Source of the DNA: Pararhodobacter zhoushanensis
Lineage (GTDB): Bacteria > Pseudomonadota > Alphaproteobacteria > Rhodobacterales > Rhodobacteraceae
Length of the DNA: 64,000 nt
Direction of reading: 5' to 3'
Assembly (NCBI RefSeq): GCF_003990445.1
Contig: NZ_REEZ01000011.1
Coordinates: 90,289-154,288 of the forward strand
The notes under the pieces are model-generated. The model was not told where the DNA came from, ran no database searches, and saw only the letters and a list, made by a program, of their open reading frames with translations. Both the position numbers and the translations under genes were made by a program. Shown in pieces: positions 17,197 to 25,758 of the stretch. How positions within the stretch are numbered: position 1 is the stretch's first letter; each line of letters starts with the position of its first letter.

Positions 17197-18093
17197 ATGC
17201 CTGACAGGCTGGCCCGCATGTCCCCCGTCTTCACCAGCGCGATCTTTGGCCCGGACGGCATGCCTGACCGCGACGACGCGCAGATCTTCCCCTACTGGAG
17301 CTTCACCAAAACCGCGCTGGCGATCACCGCCTTGTCGCTGGCTGAGGACGGCGTGCTCGACATCGACACGCCGGTGCTCGACGTCACCCTGCGCCAGTTG
17401 CTGACGCATACCGCCGGGATGCCGGACTATTTCACGCTGCCCGCCTACCGTCAGGCCGTGGCGCATGATGAAGACCCGTGGCCCCGTGAGCGCCTGATCC
17501 GCGACACCCTCGCCCAGGGCAGGCTCTTTGCGCCGGGCGCGGGCTGGTCTTATTCCAACCTCGGCTACCTGCTGGCGCGCGAGGCGATCGAGACTGCCAG
17601 CGGTCAGTCCTTCGCCACCCTCTTCAGCACCCGGATCGCCAAACGGCTGGGGCTGCACACCGCCCGTCTTGCTGAAACCCGCGACCAGTTCGCCGCTGTT
17701 CACTGGCCGCAGGCGCATCACTATCACCCCGGCTGGGTCTATCACGGCTGCCTGATCGGCACCGCTGCCGACGCTGCCCGCCTGTTGCACGGCCTGTTCA
17801 CCGGCAAGCTGCTCAGCCCGTCGTCGCTAACCCAGATGATGGTCACGCATCCCTTGGGCGGCGCGTTGCCCGGCAGGCCGTGGACGGCGTGCGGCTATGC
17901 AATGGGGCTGATGAGCGGGCGCATGGGCGCTGCTGGCCGGGGCATCGGTCACAGCGGCGGCGGGCCGTTCAGCGTCAACGCGGTCTATCACTTCCCCGAT
18001 CTGGACACGCCCGCCACCGTCGCCAGCTTCACCACCGGCCCGCATGAGGGCATCGCCGAACACGCCTGCGTCAATGCTGCGATAGCGCCCTAG
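17197..18093 (+). CDS. Serine hydrolase, class C beta-lactamase / DD-peptidase family
   Basis: 298 residues. The three family motifs are present: SxxK as SFTK (near residue 38), YxN as YSN (near 119), and HSGG near 252 in place of KTG. No signal peptide is obvious, so a cytoplasmic esterase-like role is as likely as a cell-wall one. The ATG at 17197 sits right on the end of the preceding terminator; a second in-frame ATG at 17218 is an equally plausible start. The stop codon overlaps that of the convergent gene in the palindrome CTAG. Confidence 0.8.
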   Translation: MPDRLARMSPVFTSAIFGPDGMPDRDDAQIFPYWSFTKTALAITALSLAEDGVLDIDTPVLDVTLRQLLTHTAGMPDYFTLPAYRQAVAHDEDPWPRERLIRDTLAQGRLFAPGAGWSYSNLGYLLAREAIETASGQSFATLFSTRIAKRLGLHTARLAETRDQFAAVHWPQAHHYHPGWVYHGCLIGTAADAARLLHGLFTGKLLSPSSLTQMMVTHPLGGALPGRPWTACGYAMGLMSGRMGAAGRGIGHSGGGPFSVNAVYHFPDLDTPATVASFTTGPHEGIAEHACVNAAIAP

Positions 18094-19112
18094 TTCGCGC
18101 AGATCGCCTGCAAGGTCAGCCATTCGCCATCGCTGAGCAGCGGCGCGGGGATGCGCTCGACCGCCGGACGATCCGCCAGCGCCTGCGCCAAAGCCGAGCG
18201 GTCAGCGGGCAGGGACAGCGCATAAGGGGTCGAGGATATGCCAATCCCGTCCAGCCAGCTGCCCAGCGCTTCGGCATCCGGCAGGGCAGGGGTGCGCGCG
18301 ATGCGCCGCCGCGCGTAGTCGCGCACCGAGCCCTCGGGCAGCTCGCCCGTTGTCAGCAGCGCCAGCGTCGCGCGGGTGCCCGCATAATCCAGCACGTCCA
18401 GCAGCGGGTCCGACGTCGCGCGCGCCTGGGCCTCGGCCACCATCCAGCCCGCCAGCGCCTCGGGGCTGTCGAGCCGCGCGATCAGCGCCTCGCCCAGCAC
18501 GATCACCCGGCCCGGCAGATGCGCTGCCTGTGCGCCCGCCACACCGGCGACAACCGCAACGCGCCAATCGCTTCCCAGCACCCGGTTGCGCAGCGTCGCC
18601 ATCGCCTGACGCCCCTCAGGATCGGCGCAGATCCGCTCGGTCGAGGCGCTGAGCGTCAACCCGTCCAGCACCATGCGCCCGATCTCGGCGCGCGCAGCGG
18701 GGGGGATGATGGCGGCGGTGCGGTTGACCAGCACGGCGGGCAGCCACAGGAACCCGGCCAGCACCAGAACCACCACGCCCGCCGTCAGCCCCAGCCGCAA
18801 CCAGCGTAGCGGCGGCTTGGGGCTGAGCGCGGCGCGGATCGTCTCAAGCGCCTCGATCAGCAGCGGATCTTCCAGTTCCAGCGTTTCGTCGTCGTCATCG
18901 CTGAGCGGGGAATAGACCGCCGGGCGCACCCCTCGGTTCTGGCGGTACACGGCAGGCAGCGACCAATGGCTGAGCGCATGGCCCGAGCGCGAATCCGAGA
19001 TCACAAGGCTCGAGTCACCAAGCGCGACAACGACATCACGTCGCTGCGCTTCGGGGCCTGCCCGCCAGACACCCGGCCCTTCGAGCCGGGCGTATTTATC
19101 AAGCGCCGTCAT
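18090..19112 (-). CDS. Membrane-anchored protein resembling an M48 peptidase without its active site
   Basis: 340 residues. A soluble N-terminal region contains an acidic patch SDDDDE (71-76), one transmembrane helix lies at about 107-129, then an extracytoplasmic domain. Residues 198-230 follow the M48 (HtpX/Oma1/LoiP) pattern of LPGG-x-I-x-V followed by LL-x-x-L and AHE-x-x-H, but the HExxH region reads VAEAQA (225-230), retaining Glu and losing both histidines. It is therefore probably an inactive relative, or the similarity is coincidental. It lies 82 bases downstream of the acyl-CoA synthetase start on the other side, with separate transcription. Confidence 0.55.
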   Translation of the reverse strand: MTALDKYARLEGPGVWRAGPEAQRRDVVVALGDSSLVISDSRSGHALSHWSLPAVYRQNRGVRPAVYSPLSDDDDETLELEDPLLIEALETIRAALSPKPPLRWLRLGLTAGVVVLVLAGFLWLPAVLVNRTAAIIPPAARAEIGRMVLDGLTLSASTERICADPEGRQAMATLRNRVLGSDWRVAVVAGVAGAQAAHLPGRVIVLGEALIARLDSPEALAGWMVAEAQARATSDPLLDVLDYAGTRATLALLTTGELPEGSVRDYARRRIARTPALPDAEALGSWLDGIGISSTPYALSLPADRSALAQALADRPAVERIPAPLLSDGEWLTLQAICAN

Positions 19113-19194
19113 TGCCTCAACTGCCGCCCGGTTTTTGTTCTTTGGGTCACGCTCATGCTACCGCAGCCAGCACAGTCGCGCCAGAGCCAGCGCG

Positions 19195-20817
19195 TCACAA
19201 GGTTTTGGCCAAAGCGCGCAGTTCAAACTTCTGGATCTTGCCGGTCGATGTCTTGGGCAACTCGTGGAAAATCACCCGCTTGGGCGTCTTGAACCCGGCC
19301 AGCCGCTCGCGGCAAAAGGCGATCAGCTCGGCCTCGGTGGCCTGCGCGCCCTCTTTCAGCTCGACAAAGGCGCAGGGAACTTCGCCCCATTTGTCGTCAG
19401 GCTTGGCAACCACGGCGCACAGCGACACCGCCGCGTGATGGGCCAGCGCGCCCTCGACCTCGACCGAACTGACGTTTTCGCCGCCCGAGATGATGATGTC
19501 CTTCGAGCGGTCAGCGATCTTGATATAGCCGTCGTCATAGCGGAACGCGATGTCGCCGGAGTGGAAGTAGCCGCCCTTGAAGGCCTCGGCCGTGGCTTCG
19601 GGGTTGCGGAAATAGCCCTTCATCACGCCATTGCCCCGGTGCATGATCTCCCCCAGCGCCACGGTATCGCGCGCGACGGGGGCCATCGTGTCGTCCAGCA
19701 CGGTGATCTCTTCCATGAACGGCATCAGCACCCCGGTGCGCGCCTTGACCGCCGCGCGGTCGGCCTGCGGCAGCGCATCGAACCCCTCATGCCAGGTGCA
19801 TTCGGTGGCCGGGCCGTAGGTCTCGGTCAGGCCGTAAACCTGCGTGACGTTGAAGCCCAAAGGCTCGATCGCGGCCAGCGTCGCGGCGGGGGGAGGGGCA
19901 CCGGCGGTGAAGACTTCGACGATATGGTCGAAGGGCAGGCGGTCCTCCTCCTTGGCGGCAACGATGGTGTTGAGCACAATCGGCGCGCCCCCAAAATGCG
20001 TGGCCTTTTCAACGGCGACGGCCTGATAGACCCCCTTGGCCGTGATGTCGCGCAGGCAGATGATCGCGCCGCCCATCAGCGGGATCATCCACGGATGGCA
20101 CCACGCGTTGCAGTGGAACATCGGCACAATGGTCAGATAGCGCGGGTACAGCGTCATGCGCCAGCTGATCGGCTGGGCCATGGTGCTGAGATACGCGCCC
20201 CGGTGATGATAGACCACGCCCTTGGGCCGCCCCGTGGTGCCGCTGGTATAGTTCAGCGCCAGCGATTCCCATTCGTCTTGCGGCATGATCCAGTCGAACG
20301 ACGGATCGCCCGAGGCAATGACGTCCTCATAAACCAGATGTCGCCCGGTTGCCGGGATACCGGCCTGCTCGTCCGGCACCTCGACAATTTTCGGCCCGCC
20401 ACCGATGACCATCGCTGCGCGCTCGACCAGCTCGATCAACGAGCTGTCCACCAGCGCCACCTTGCAGCCGCTGTGCTCAAGGATATAGGCGACCGTGTCC
20501 AGATCGAGCCGCGTGTTGATCGAGTTGAGAATCGCGCCGCAAGCGGGCACGGCGAAATGCGCCTCGGCATGCGATGGCACGTTGGGCAGCAGCACTGACA
20601 CAACCTGACCCGGCGCAACCCCCAGTTTCGCCAGACCCGAGGCCAGCCGCGTCACCCGCTCGAAGTATTGCGTATAGCTCCAGCGCTGGGTGCCATAGAC
20701 CAGCGCCTCGCGGTTGGCAAAGATATCCGCCGCGCGGCGCAGATGCGACAGCGGCGTCAAAGGCACGTAATTTGCTGAACATTTCTCCAGCCCCGTCTCG
20801 TCTGCCAACCATCCCAT
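19195..20817 (-). CDS. Acyl-CoA synthetase (medium/long chain, DmdB-like)
   Basis: 540 residues, ANL superfamily: LNYTSGTTGRPKGVV near residue 183, YGLTETYGP near 320, HSGDIAFRYDDGYIKIADR near 412, and the C-terminal lysine in PKTSTGKIQKF near 526. It resembles the acyl-CoA ligases that roseobacters use for fatty acids or methylmercaptopropionate (DmdB); substrate cannot be decided from sequence. A purine-rich GGGGGGAA lies before the ATG. It stands next to the beta-oxidation region and likely feeds it. Confidence 0.85.
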   Translation of the reverse strand: MGWLADETGLEKCSANYVPLTPLSHLRRAADIFANREALVYGTQRWSYTQYFERVTRLASGLAKLGVAPGQVVSVLLPNVPSHAEAHFAVPACGAILNSINTRLDLDTVAYILEHSGCKVALVDSSLIELVERAAMVIGGGPKIVEVPDEQAGIPATGRHLVYEDVIASGDPSFDWIMPQDEWESLALNYTSGTTGRPKGVVYHHRGAYLSTMAQPISWRMTLYPRYLTIVPMFHCNAWCHPWMIPLMGGAIICLRDITAKGVYQAVAVEKATHFGGAPIVLNTIVAAKEEDRLPFDHIVEVFTAGAPPPAATLAAIEPLGFNVTQVYGLTETYGPATECTWHEGFDALPQADRAAVKARTGVLMPFMEEITVLDDTMAPVARDTVALGEIMHRGNGVMKGYFRNPEATAEAFKGGYFHSGDIAFRYDDGYIKIADRSKDIIISGGENVSSVEVEGALAHHAAVSLCAVVAKPDDKWGEVPCAFVELKEGAQATEAELIAFCRERLAGFKTPKRVIFHELPKTSTGKIQKFELRALAKTL

Positions 20818-21061
20818 CGCGCATTCCCCCCGTTCTGCTCGTCTCGCGTAAGGCGGTATTGTGACCTCAGTTCACGGCGGCGGAAAGGGGGCAACGCATT
20901 GGCAAGGGGCGGCTGCGTCCGGCCTGCGAAATGAGGCATAATATGTCGCCAATTCCGTGCAAAATTCGCAGATTAACCATATTTGGTCCCAGTCTTTGCC
21001 ATTTCTCGACGTCCATATGGGGACATGGAACGCGGTGTCGTGTTCGCGAAAGGACAATGGA
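20818..21061. other. Divergent intergenic region, acyl-CoA synthetase / Hint gene
   Basis: 244 bases, partly AT-rich (20930-21010). No RNA gene or clear promoter consensus recognised. It holds the start signals for both flanking genes. Confidence 0.5.
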
Positions 21062-21757
21062 ATGTTGCACAATTGGGTGGGTGGTATGCTGGGCCAGGGA
21101 TGTTTTGTCCCGTATTCGTTTGCCGATCGCGGCAACGTTTGGTCCGAACACGAAGCAGCGCATCGGGTGCCGACGCAAAGCTGGCACGAGACGGGGGCGC
21201 TGGCCGAGGGGTTGATCGCGGGAACGCTGGTCGCCACCGAACTGGGCTGGCAACCGGTCGAGGATCTGCAGGTCGGCGACCGGGTGGTGACCTTTGACAA
21301 CGGGATGCGGCCGCTTCAGTCGGTACGTGTCAGCACGCTGTGGACGGCTGCGGCTGCCGCGCCGACCGGGCTGTGGCCGTTGCATCTGCCCGCCGGTGCG
21401 CTGGGCAACCGCACTGCCATGCTGTTGCTGGCCGACCAGCCCGTGCTGATCGAATCCGACGCGGGCGAGGATCTCTTTGGCGATGCCTTCACCCTTGTGC
21501 CTGCGGGTGCTCTGGAAGGGTACAAGGGCGTCACCCGCACCGCTCCGGCGCGCGAGGTGACGATTGTCACGCTGGAATTCGCCGATGATGAGGTCGTCTA
21601 TGCCAATGGCACGCTGCTGGTGCAGTGCCGCAATGGCCACCGTCCGACGGCCAGCACCCCCAACGCGACGTTGACGCTGGGCGACAGCAGCCCCTATCGG
21701 TGCCTGACCGAAACGCAGGGCCGCTGTCTGGTGGCAGCGATGCACACGACCGGCTGA
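21062..21757 (+). CDS. Hint-domain protein (hedgehog/intein-type fold)
   Basis: 231 residues from ATG 21062, preceded by GAAAGGA at good spacing; the frame continues upstream without support. Residues about 45-175 match the Hint_2-type domain widespread in Rhodobacteraceae: LIAGTLVATELGWQPVEDLQVGDRVVTFDNG near 50-80, ADQPVLIESD, and VYANGTLLVQ. There is no RTX repeat region and no catalytic Cys at the domain start (residue is Ala/Gly), so autoprocessing is doubtful. No signal peptide. Function unknown. Confidence 0.8.
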   Translation: MLHNWVGGMLGQGCFVPYSFADRGNVWSEHEAAHRVPTQSWHETGALAEGLIAGTLVATELGWQPVEDLQVGDRVVTFDNGMRPLQSVRVSTLWTAAAAAPTGLWPLHLPAGALGNRTAMLLLADQPVLIESDAGEDLFGDAFTLVPAGALEGYKGVTRTAPAREVTIVTLEFADDEVVYANGTLLVQCRNGHRPTASTPNATLTLGDSSPYRCLTETQGRCLVAAMHTTG

Positions 21758-21785
21758 TCCCCGGCACTGCCTTGCGCGATCCCAT

Positions 21786-21819
21786 GCAAAACGCCCGCCC
21801 CGGTCAGGGGGCGGGCGTT
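21786..21819. terminator. Bidirectional terminator between the Hint gene and fadB-like gene
   Basis: Perfect 12-bp stem AACGCCCGCCCC / GGGGCGGGCGTT with a 6-base loop. On the minus strand it continues TTTTGC, so it should work best for the fadB-like operon, whose stop is 24 bases away; it also follows the Hint stop by 32 bases. Confidence 0.85.
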
Positions 21820-21842
21820 CTGTCATTCAGCCGTCAGCGGCC

Positions 21843-24035
21843 TCAGGCGACCTTGACTGCCGTCGCGCCGTAAAAGGTCTGGCCCTTGGCTGCCATGTCA
21901 CGCAGCAGCGCGGGGCATTTGAACCGAGCGCCGAACTTGGCTTCAAGACCGTCGCAGATCTCGACCGCTTTCGCCGCACCGATGATGTCCAGCCAGCCGA
22001 ACGGGCCACCCGACCACGGCGCAAAGCCCCAGCCCAGGATCGCGCCCACGTCACCCTCGCGGATGTCTTCCAGCACGCCCTCTTCCAGCGCCCGCACTGC
22101 TTCCAGCACCTGCGCCATCATCAGACGGTTCTGCACCTCTTCCAGCTCGGCACCCTCGATGACCGGATACTTCGCCTCGAAGCCGGGCCAGTAGCCCTGA
22201 CGCTTGCCGCTCTCATCATAGTCAAAGAACCCGGCCTTGGACTTGCGGCCATAGCGGCCCTGATCGACCATCCAGAACACCACCTCATCAACGGCGTCAT
22301 CGGGATAATCATTGCCCATCGCCGCCTTGGTCGCCTTGGCGATCTTGGCCCCCAGATCGAGCGAGGTCTCATCGACCAGCGTGATCGGCCCCACCGGGAA
22401 ACCGAGCAACTTGGCGGCATGGTCCACCATCGGCAACGGCGTGCCCTCAGCCGCCAGACGCATCCCCTCATTGATATAGGGGATGATGCAGCGGTTGGCG
22501 TAGAAGAAGCGCGCGTCATTGACCACGATCGGCGTCTTGCGGATCTGGCGCACGAAATCCAGCGCCTTGGCCACCGCACGCTCGCCGGTCTTGGCCCCCT
22601 TGATGATCTCGACCAGCAGCATCTTGTCGACCGGGCTGAAGAAGTGGATGCCGATGAACTGCTCGGGCCGCTTCGAGGCCGCTGCCAGACTGGTGATCGG
22701 CAGGGTCGAGGTGTTCGAGGCAAAGATCGCCGTCTCGGGGATCACGGCCTCAGCCTTGGCGGTCACGTCGGCCTTGACGCCGGGGTCTTCGAACACGGCT
22801 TCGACGATCAGATCGCAGCCCTCAAGATCCGCATAATCGGCGGTGGTCTTGATCAGGCCCAGCACTTTGGCCTTTTTCTCTTCGGTGACCTTGCCGCGCT
22901 TCATGCCCTTGTCCAGCAGGCCCTCGGAATAGGATTTCCCCTTTTCCGCCGACTCGATGGCCGCATCCAGCAGCACCACCTCGATGCCCGCCAGCGCCGA
23001 GACATAGGCAATACCGGCACCCATCATGCCGGCACCCAGCACGCCGACCTTTTTCACCCGCTCATCGGGCACATCGGGACGGTTCGCGCCTTTCTCCAGC
23101 GCGCCCTTGTTGACGAACAGGCTGCGGATCATCGCGCTCGATGACGGGTCCAGCAGCACATGCGTGAACCAGCGCGCCTCGATCTTGAGTGCGGTGTCGA
23201 AGGGCACCTGCATGCCCTCATAGACCGCGCTCAACAGCGCCTTGGCCGCCGGGTACACGCCCCAGGTGTTGGCGTGAACCATGACCGAGGCGCCCACGAA
23301 GGTCGGGAAACCCGGCGCGGAATAGGGCGCGCCACCGGGGATCTTGTAGCCCTTGGTGTCCCAGGGCTTGACCAGATCGGCATCTTTCGCGCCCAGAACC
23401 CACTCTTTCGCGCGGGCGAGCAGCTGATCGGCGGGCACAACCTCGTCAATGATACCGGCCGATTTCGCCTTGGCCGGGGCCAGCGTCTTGCCCTCCAGCA
23501 GCAGCGGTGCCGCCGCCATCGCGCCCAGCTTCCACGCCAGACGGGTCGTGCCGCCGCCGCCGGGGAACAGGCCGACCTTGATCTCGGGCAGGCCGATCTG
23601 CGCGCGCGGGTTGTCCGCCGCGATGATGCGGTGACAGGCCAGCGGCAGTTCCAGCCCGATGCCCATCGCGGTGCCGGGCAGGGCGGCGACAATCGGCTTG
23701 CCGCCCTTCAGCGTCTTGGGGTCCATGCCCGCGCGCTCGATCTTGCGCGACAGATGGTGCATGCCCATGATCCCGTCGAACAGGCTTTGGGCGGCGTTGC
23801 CCTCGATGGTGCCGCGCAGCTCGGCCAGCAGGTTCAGGTCCATCCCGCCGGCGAAATCCGCCTTGGCGCTGGTCAGGATCACGCCCTTGACCGCGTCATC
23901 GGCCAGCGCCTTGTCGACGGCGGCCTCCAGCTGTTGCAGACCGGGCATGGTCATGACGTTCATCGACTTGCCGGGCAGATCCCAGGTGATGGTGGCAACG
24001 CCGTCGGCGTCCACGGCATAATGGAATTCGGTCAT
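21843..24035 (-). CDS. fadJ: Fatty-acid oxidation multifunctional protein (enoyl-CoA hydratase / 3-hydroxyacyl-CoA dehydrogenase)
   Basis: 730 residues. The N-terminal crotonase domain has the oxyanion-hole and catalytic regions KADFAGGMDLNLL and PGTAMGIGLELPLACHRI-x-GLPEIKVGLFPGGGGTTRL. The C-terminal NAD domain begins VGVLGAGMMGAGIAYVSALAG near 329 and contains the HADH signature HFFSPVDKMLLVEII. It hydrates enoyl-CoA and oxidises the resulting 3-hydroxyacyl-CoA. Last gene of the operon GST-thiolase-cupin-fadJ, overlapping the cupin stop by ATGA, with AAGGAGG before its ATG. FadB versus FadJ naming is a choice. Confidence 0.93.
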   Translation of the reverse strand: MTEFHYAVDADGVATITWDLPGKSMNVMTMPGLQQLEAAVDKALADDAVKGVILTSAKADFAGGMDLNLLAELRGTIEGNAAQSLFDGIMGMHHLSRKIERAGMDPKTLKGGKPIVAALPGTAMGIGLELPLACHRIIAADNPRAQIGLPEIKVGLFPGGGGTTRLAWKLGAMAAAPLLLEGKTLAPAKAKSAGIIDEVVPADQLLARAKEWVLGAKDADLVKPWDTKGYKIPGGAPYSAPGFPTFVGASVMVHANTWGVYPAAKALLSAVYEGMQVPFDTALKIEARWFTHVLLDPSSSAMIRSLFVNKGALEKGANRPDVPDERVKKVGVLGAGMMGAGIAYVSALAGIEVVLLDAAIESAEKGKSYSEGLLDKGMKRGKVTEEKKAKVLGLIKTTADYADLEGCDLIVEAVFEDPGVKADVTAKAEAVIPETAIFASNTSTLPITSLAAASKRPEQFIGIHFFSPVDKMLLVEIIKGAKTGERAVAKALDFVRQIRKTPIVVNDARFFYANRCIIPYINEGMRLAAEGTPLPMVDHAAKLLGFPVGPITLVDETSLDLGAKIAKATKAAMGNDYPDDAVDEVVFWMVDQGRYGRKSKAGFFDYDESGKRQGYWPGFEAKYPVIEGAELEEVQNRLMMAQVLEAVRALEEGVLEDIREGDVGAILGWGFAPWSGGPFGWLDIIGAAKAVEICDGLEAKFGARFKCPALLRDMAAKGQTFYGATAVKVA

Positions 24036-24532
24036 TCGTCGGTTCCTCCTTGCGGCGCGAGGTCACGGTGTCCCGCCCAGTCGCTGCCGTCGTGATAGGT
24101 ATAACGGGGCTCGCCGCCCTCGATGATGAGTTTGAAATCGACCTCGGTGTATGTCGCCACCTCGCGCGGGGCCTTTGAGCCCACGACGAGGAAACTGGCC
24201 TGCGCATCGGTGCGGTTGACGAAGCGATGGCCGACCGGCTCGCCCGCCTTCCACGCCGCACAATCGCCGGGGTGCATCACGGTCTCGCCCGTATCCTCGG
24301 ACAGGATCAGCTCGCCGGTCAGCACCATGGCGAATTCGTCTTCGTTGAGGTGCCAGTGGCGCAACGAGGCCACGCCACCGGGCTCAAGATAGACGATGTT
24401 CACGCCAAACTGCGTCAGACCCGCCGCCTGCCCCAGCCGGTGCGACGAGCGCCCGGCCATCTGGCTCGCGTAGGGTTCGGGATAGGTCGAACCCGTCCGC
24501 AGCGACAGCGTGCTGAGGTCGATCTTCGGCAT
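24032..24532 (-). CDS. Cupin-domain protein
   Basis: 166 residues from ATG 24532. Cupin motif 1 is visible as SLRHWHLNEDEFAMVLTGEL (His, His, Glu ligands) and motif 2 as PGDCAAWKAGEPVGHRFVN (His). It belongs to the small single-cupin group whose members often bind metal or ligands without known catalysis. It is embedded in a beta-oxidation operon, four bases after the thiolase stop and overlapping fadJ by ATGA, suggesting coordinated synthesis, perhaps as an acyl- or thioester-related accessory. Function unknown. Confidence 0.82.
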   Translation of the reverse strand: MPKIDLSTLSLRTGSTYPEPYASQMAGRSSHRLGQAAGLTQFGVNIVYLEPGGVASLRHWHLNEDEFAMVLTGELILSEDTGETVMHPGDCAAWKAGEPVGHRFVNRTDAQASFLVVGSKAPREVATYTEVDFKLIIEGGEPRYTYHDGSDWAGHRDLAPQGGTDE

Positions 24533-24536
24533 GATG

Positions 24537-25748
24537 TTACATCCGCTCGATGATCGTGGCCGCACCCATGCCCGAGCCGATGCACAGCGTGGCCAGACCC
24601 GTGCCTTTGCCGGTGCGCTCCAGCTCATCCAGCAGCGTGCCCAGAATGATCGCGCCGGTCGCGCCCAGCGGGTGCCCCATGGCGATCGAACCACCGTTCA
24701 CGTTGACCTTGCTGTGGTCGACGTTGAACGCCTGCTCGAAGCGCAGCACCACGGCGGCGAAGGCCTCGTTGACCTCGAACAGATCAATGTCCTCGATCGA
24801 CATGCCGCTTTCGCGCAGGATCTTTTCGGTCACTGGCACCGGGCCGGTCAGCATGATCGTCGGATCGGTGCCGATCTTGGCGGTGGCGCGGATGCGGGCG
24901 CGCGGGGTCAGGCCGTATTTCTCGCCAAACTCCTTGTTGCCGATCAGAATGGCGGCCGCGCCATCGACAATGCCCGACGAGTTGCCGGCGTGGTGGATGT
25001 GGTTCACCCGCTCCAGCTCGGGGTATTTCATCAGCGCGATCTTGTCGAAACCGGGCATCACCTCGCCCATGTCCTTGAAGCTGGGCTTCAGCGCGCCAAG
25101 GCTCTGCATGTCGGTCTGCGGGCGCATGAATTCGTCATGGTCCAGAATGGTCAAGCCGTTGACATCCTTGACCGGCACGACGGTCTTGTTGAAGTAGCCA
25201 GCAGCCCAGGCGGCGGCGGCACGCTTCTGGCTTTCAACCGCCATGGCGTCAGCCATGTCGCGGGTGAAGCCGTATTTCGTGGCGATAATATCGGCGCTGA
25301 TACCCTGCGGGACGAAGTAATTGTCAAAGGCGATCTGCGGATCGACAGCAATCGCGCCGCCATCGGTGCCCATCGGCACCCGGCTCATGCACTCGACGCC
25401 ACCAGCGACATAGGCCATGCCCGCGCCGCCACGGATCTGGTTGGCGGCCATGTTGACGGCCTCAAGTCCGCTGGCGCAGAACCGGTTCACGCTGACGCCC
25501 GGAACGCTCTCGTCATAATCCGAGGCCAGCACGGCGGTGCGCGCAAGACAGGCACCCTGCTCGCCGATCTGGGTCACGTTGCCCCAGATGACATCCTCGA
25601 TGGCGCGGGTGTCCAGATTGTTGCGGTCCTTGATCGCGTTCAGCGCGACGGCGGACAGACGCGCAGCGGTGACTTCGTGCAGGCTGCCATCCTTGCGGCC
25701 CTTGCCGCGGACGGTGCGGGCAGCGTCATAGATATAGGCTTCGGTCAT
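24537..25748 (-). CDS. fadA: Acetyl-CoA C-acyltransferase (thiolase)
   Basis: 403 residues. Thiolase active-site residues: nucleophile Cys in NRFCASGLEAVNMAA near 90, GGSIAMGHPLGATGA with catalytic His near 356, and CIGSGMGAA with Cys near 390. It cleaves 3-ketoacyl-CoA with CoA, completing the beta-oxidation cycle. The SVNRFCASGL context fits the degradative FadA class rather than PhaA. GAGGAG precedes the ATG. Ten bases separate it from the GST gene upstream. Confidence 0.92.
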   Translation of the reverse strand: MTEAYIYDAARTVRGKGRKDGSLHEVTAARLSAVALNAIKDRNNLDTRAIEDVIWGNVTQIGEQGACLARTAVLASDYDESVPGVSVNRFCASGLEAVNMAANQIRGGAGMAYVAGGVECMSRVPMGTDGGAIAVDPQIAFDNYFVPQGISADIIATKYGFTRDMADAMAVESQKRAAAAWAAGYFNKTVVPVKDVNGLTILDHDEFMRPQTDMQSLGALKPSFKDMGEVMPGFDKIALMKYPELERVNHIHHAGNSSGIVDGAAAILIGNKEFGEKYGLTPRARIRATAKIGTDPTIMLTGPVPVTEKILRESGMSIEDIDLFEVNEAFAAVVLRFEQAFNVDHSKVNVNGGSIAMGHPLGATGAIILGTLLDELERTGKGTGLATLCIGSGMGAATIIERM

Positions 25749-25758
25749 GGTGGTCTCC

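Noticed and set aside
20990-21001. ACCATATTTGGT symmetric sequence upstream of the Hint gene
   Set aside because: Only the 4-bp outer arms pair; likely chance in an AT-rich leader.
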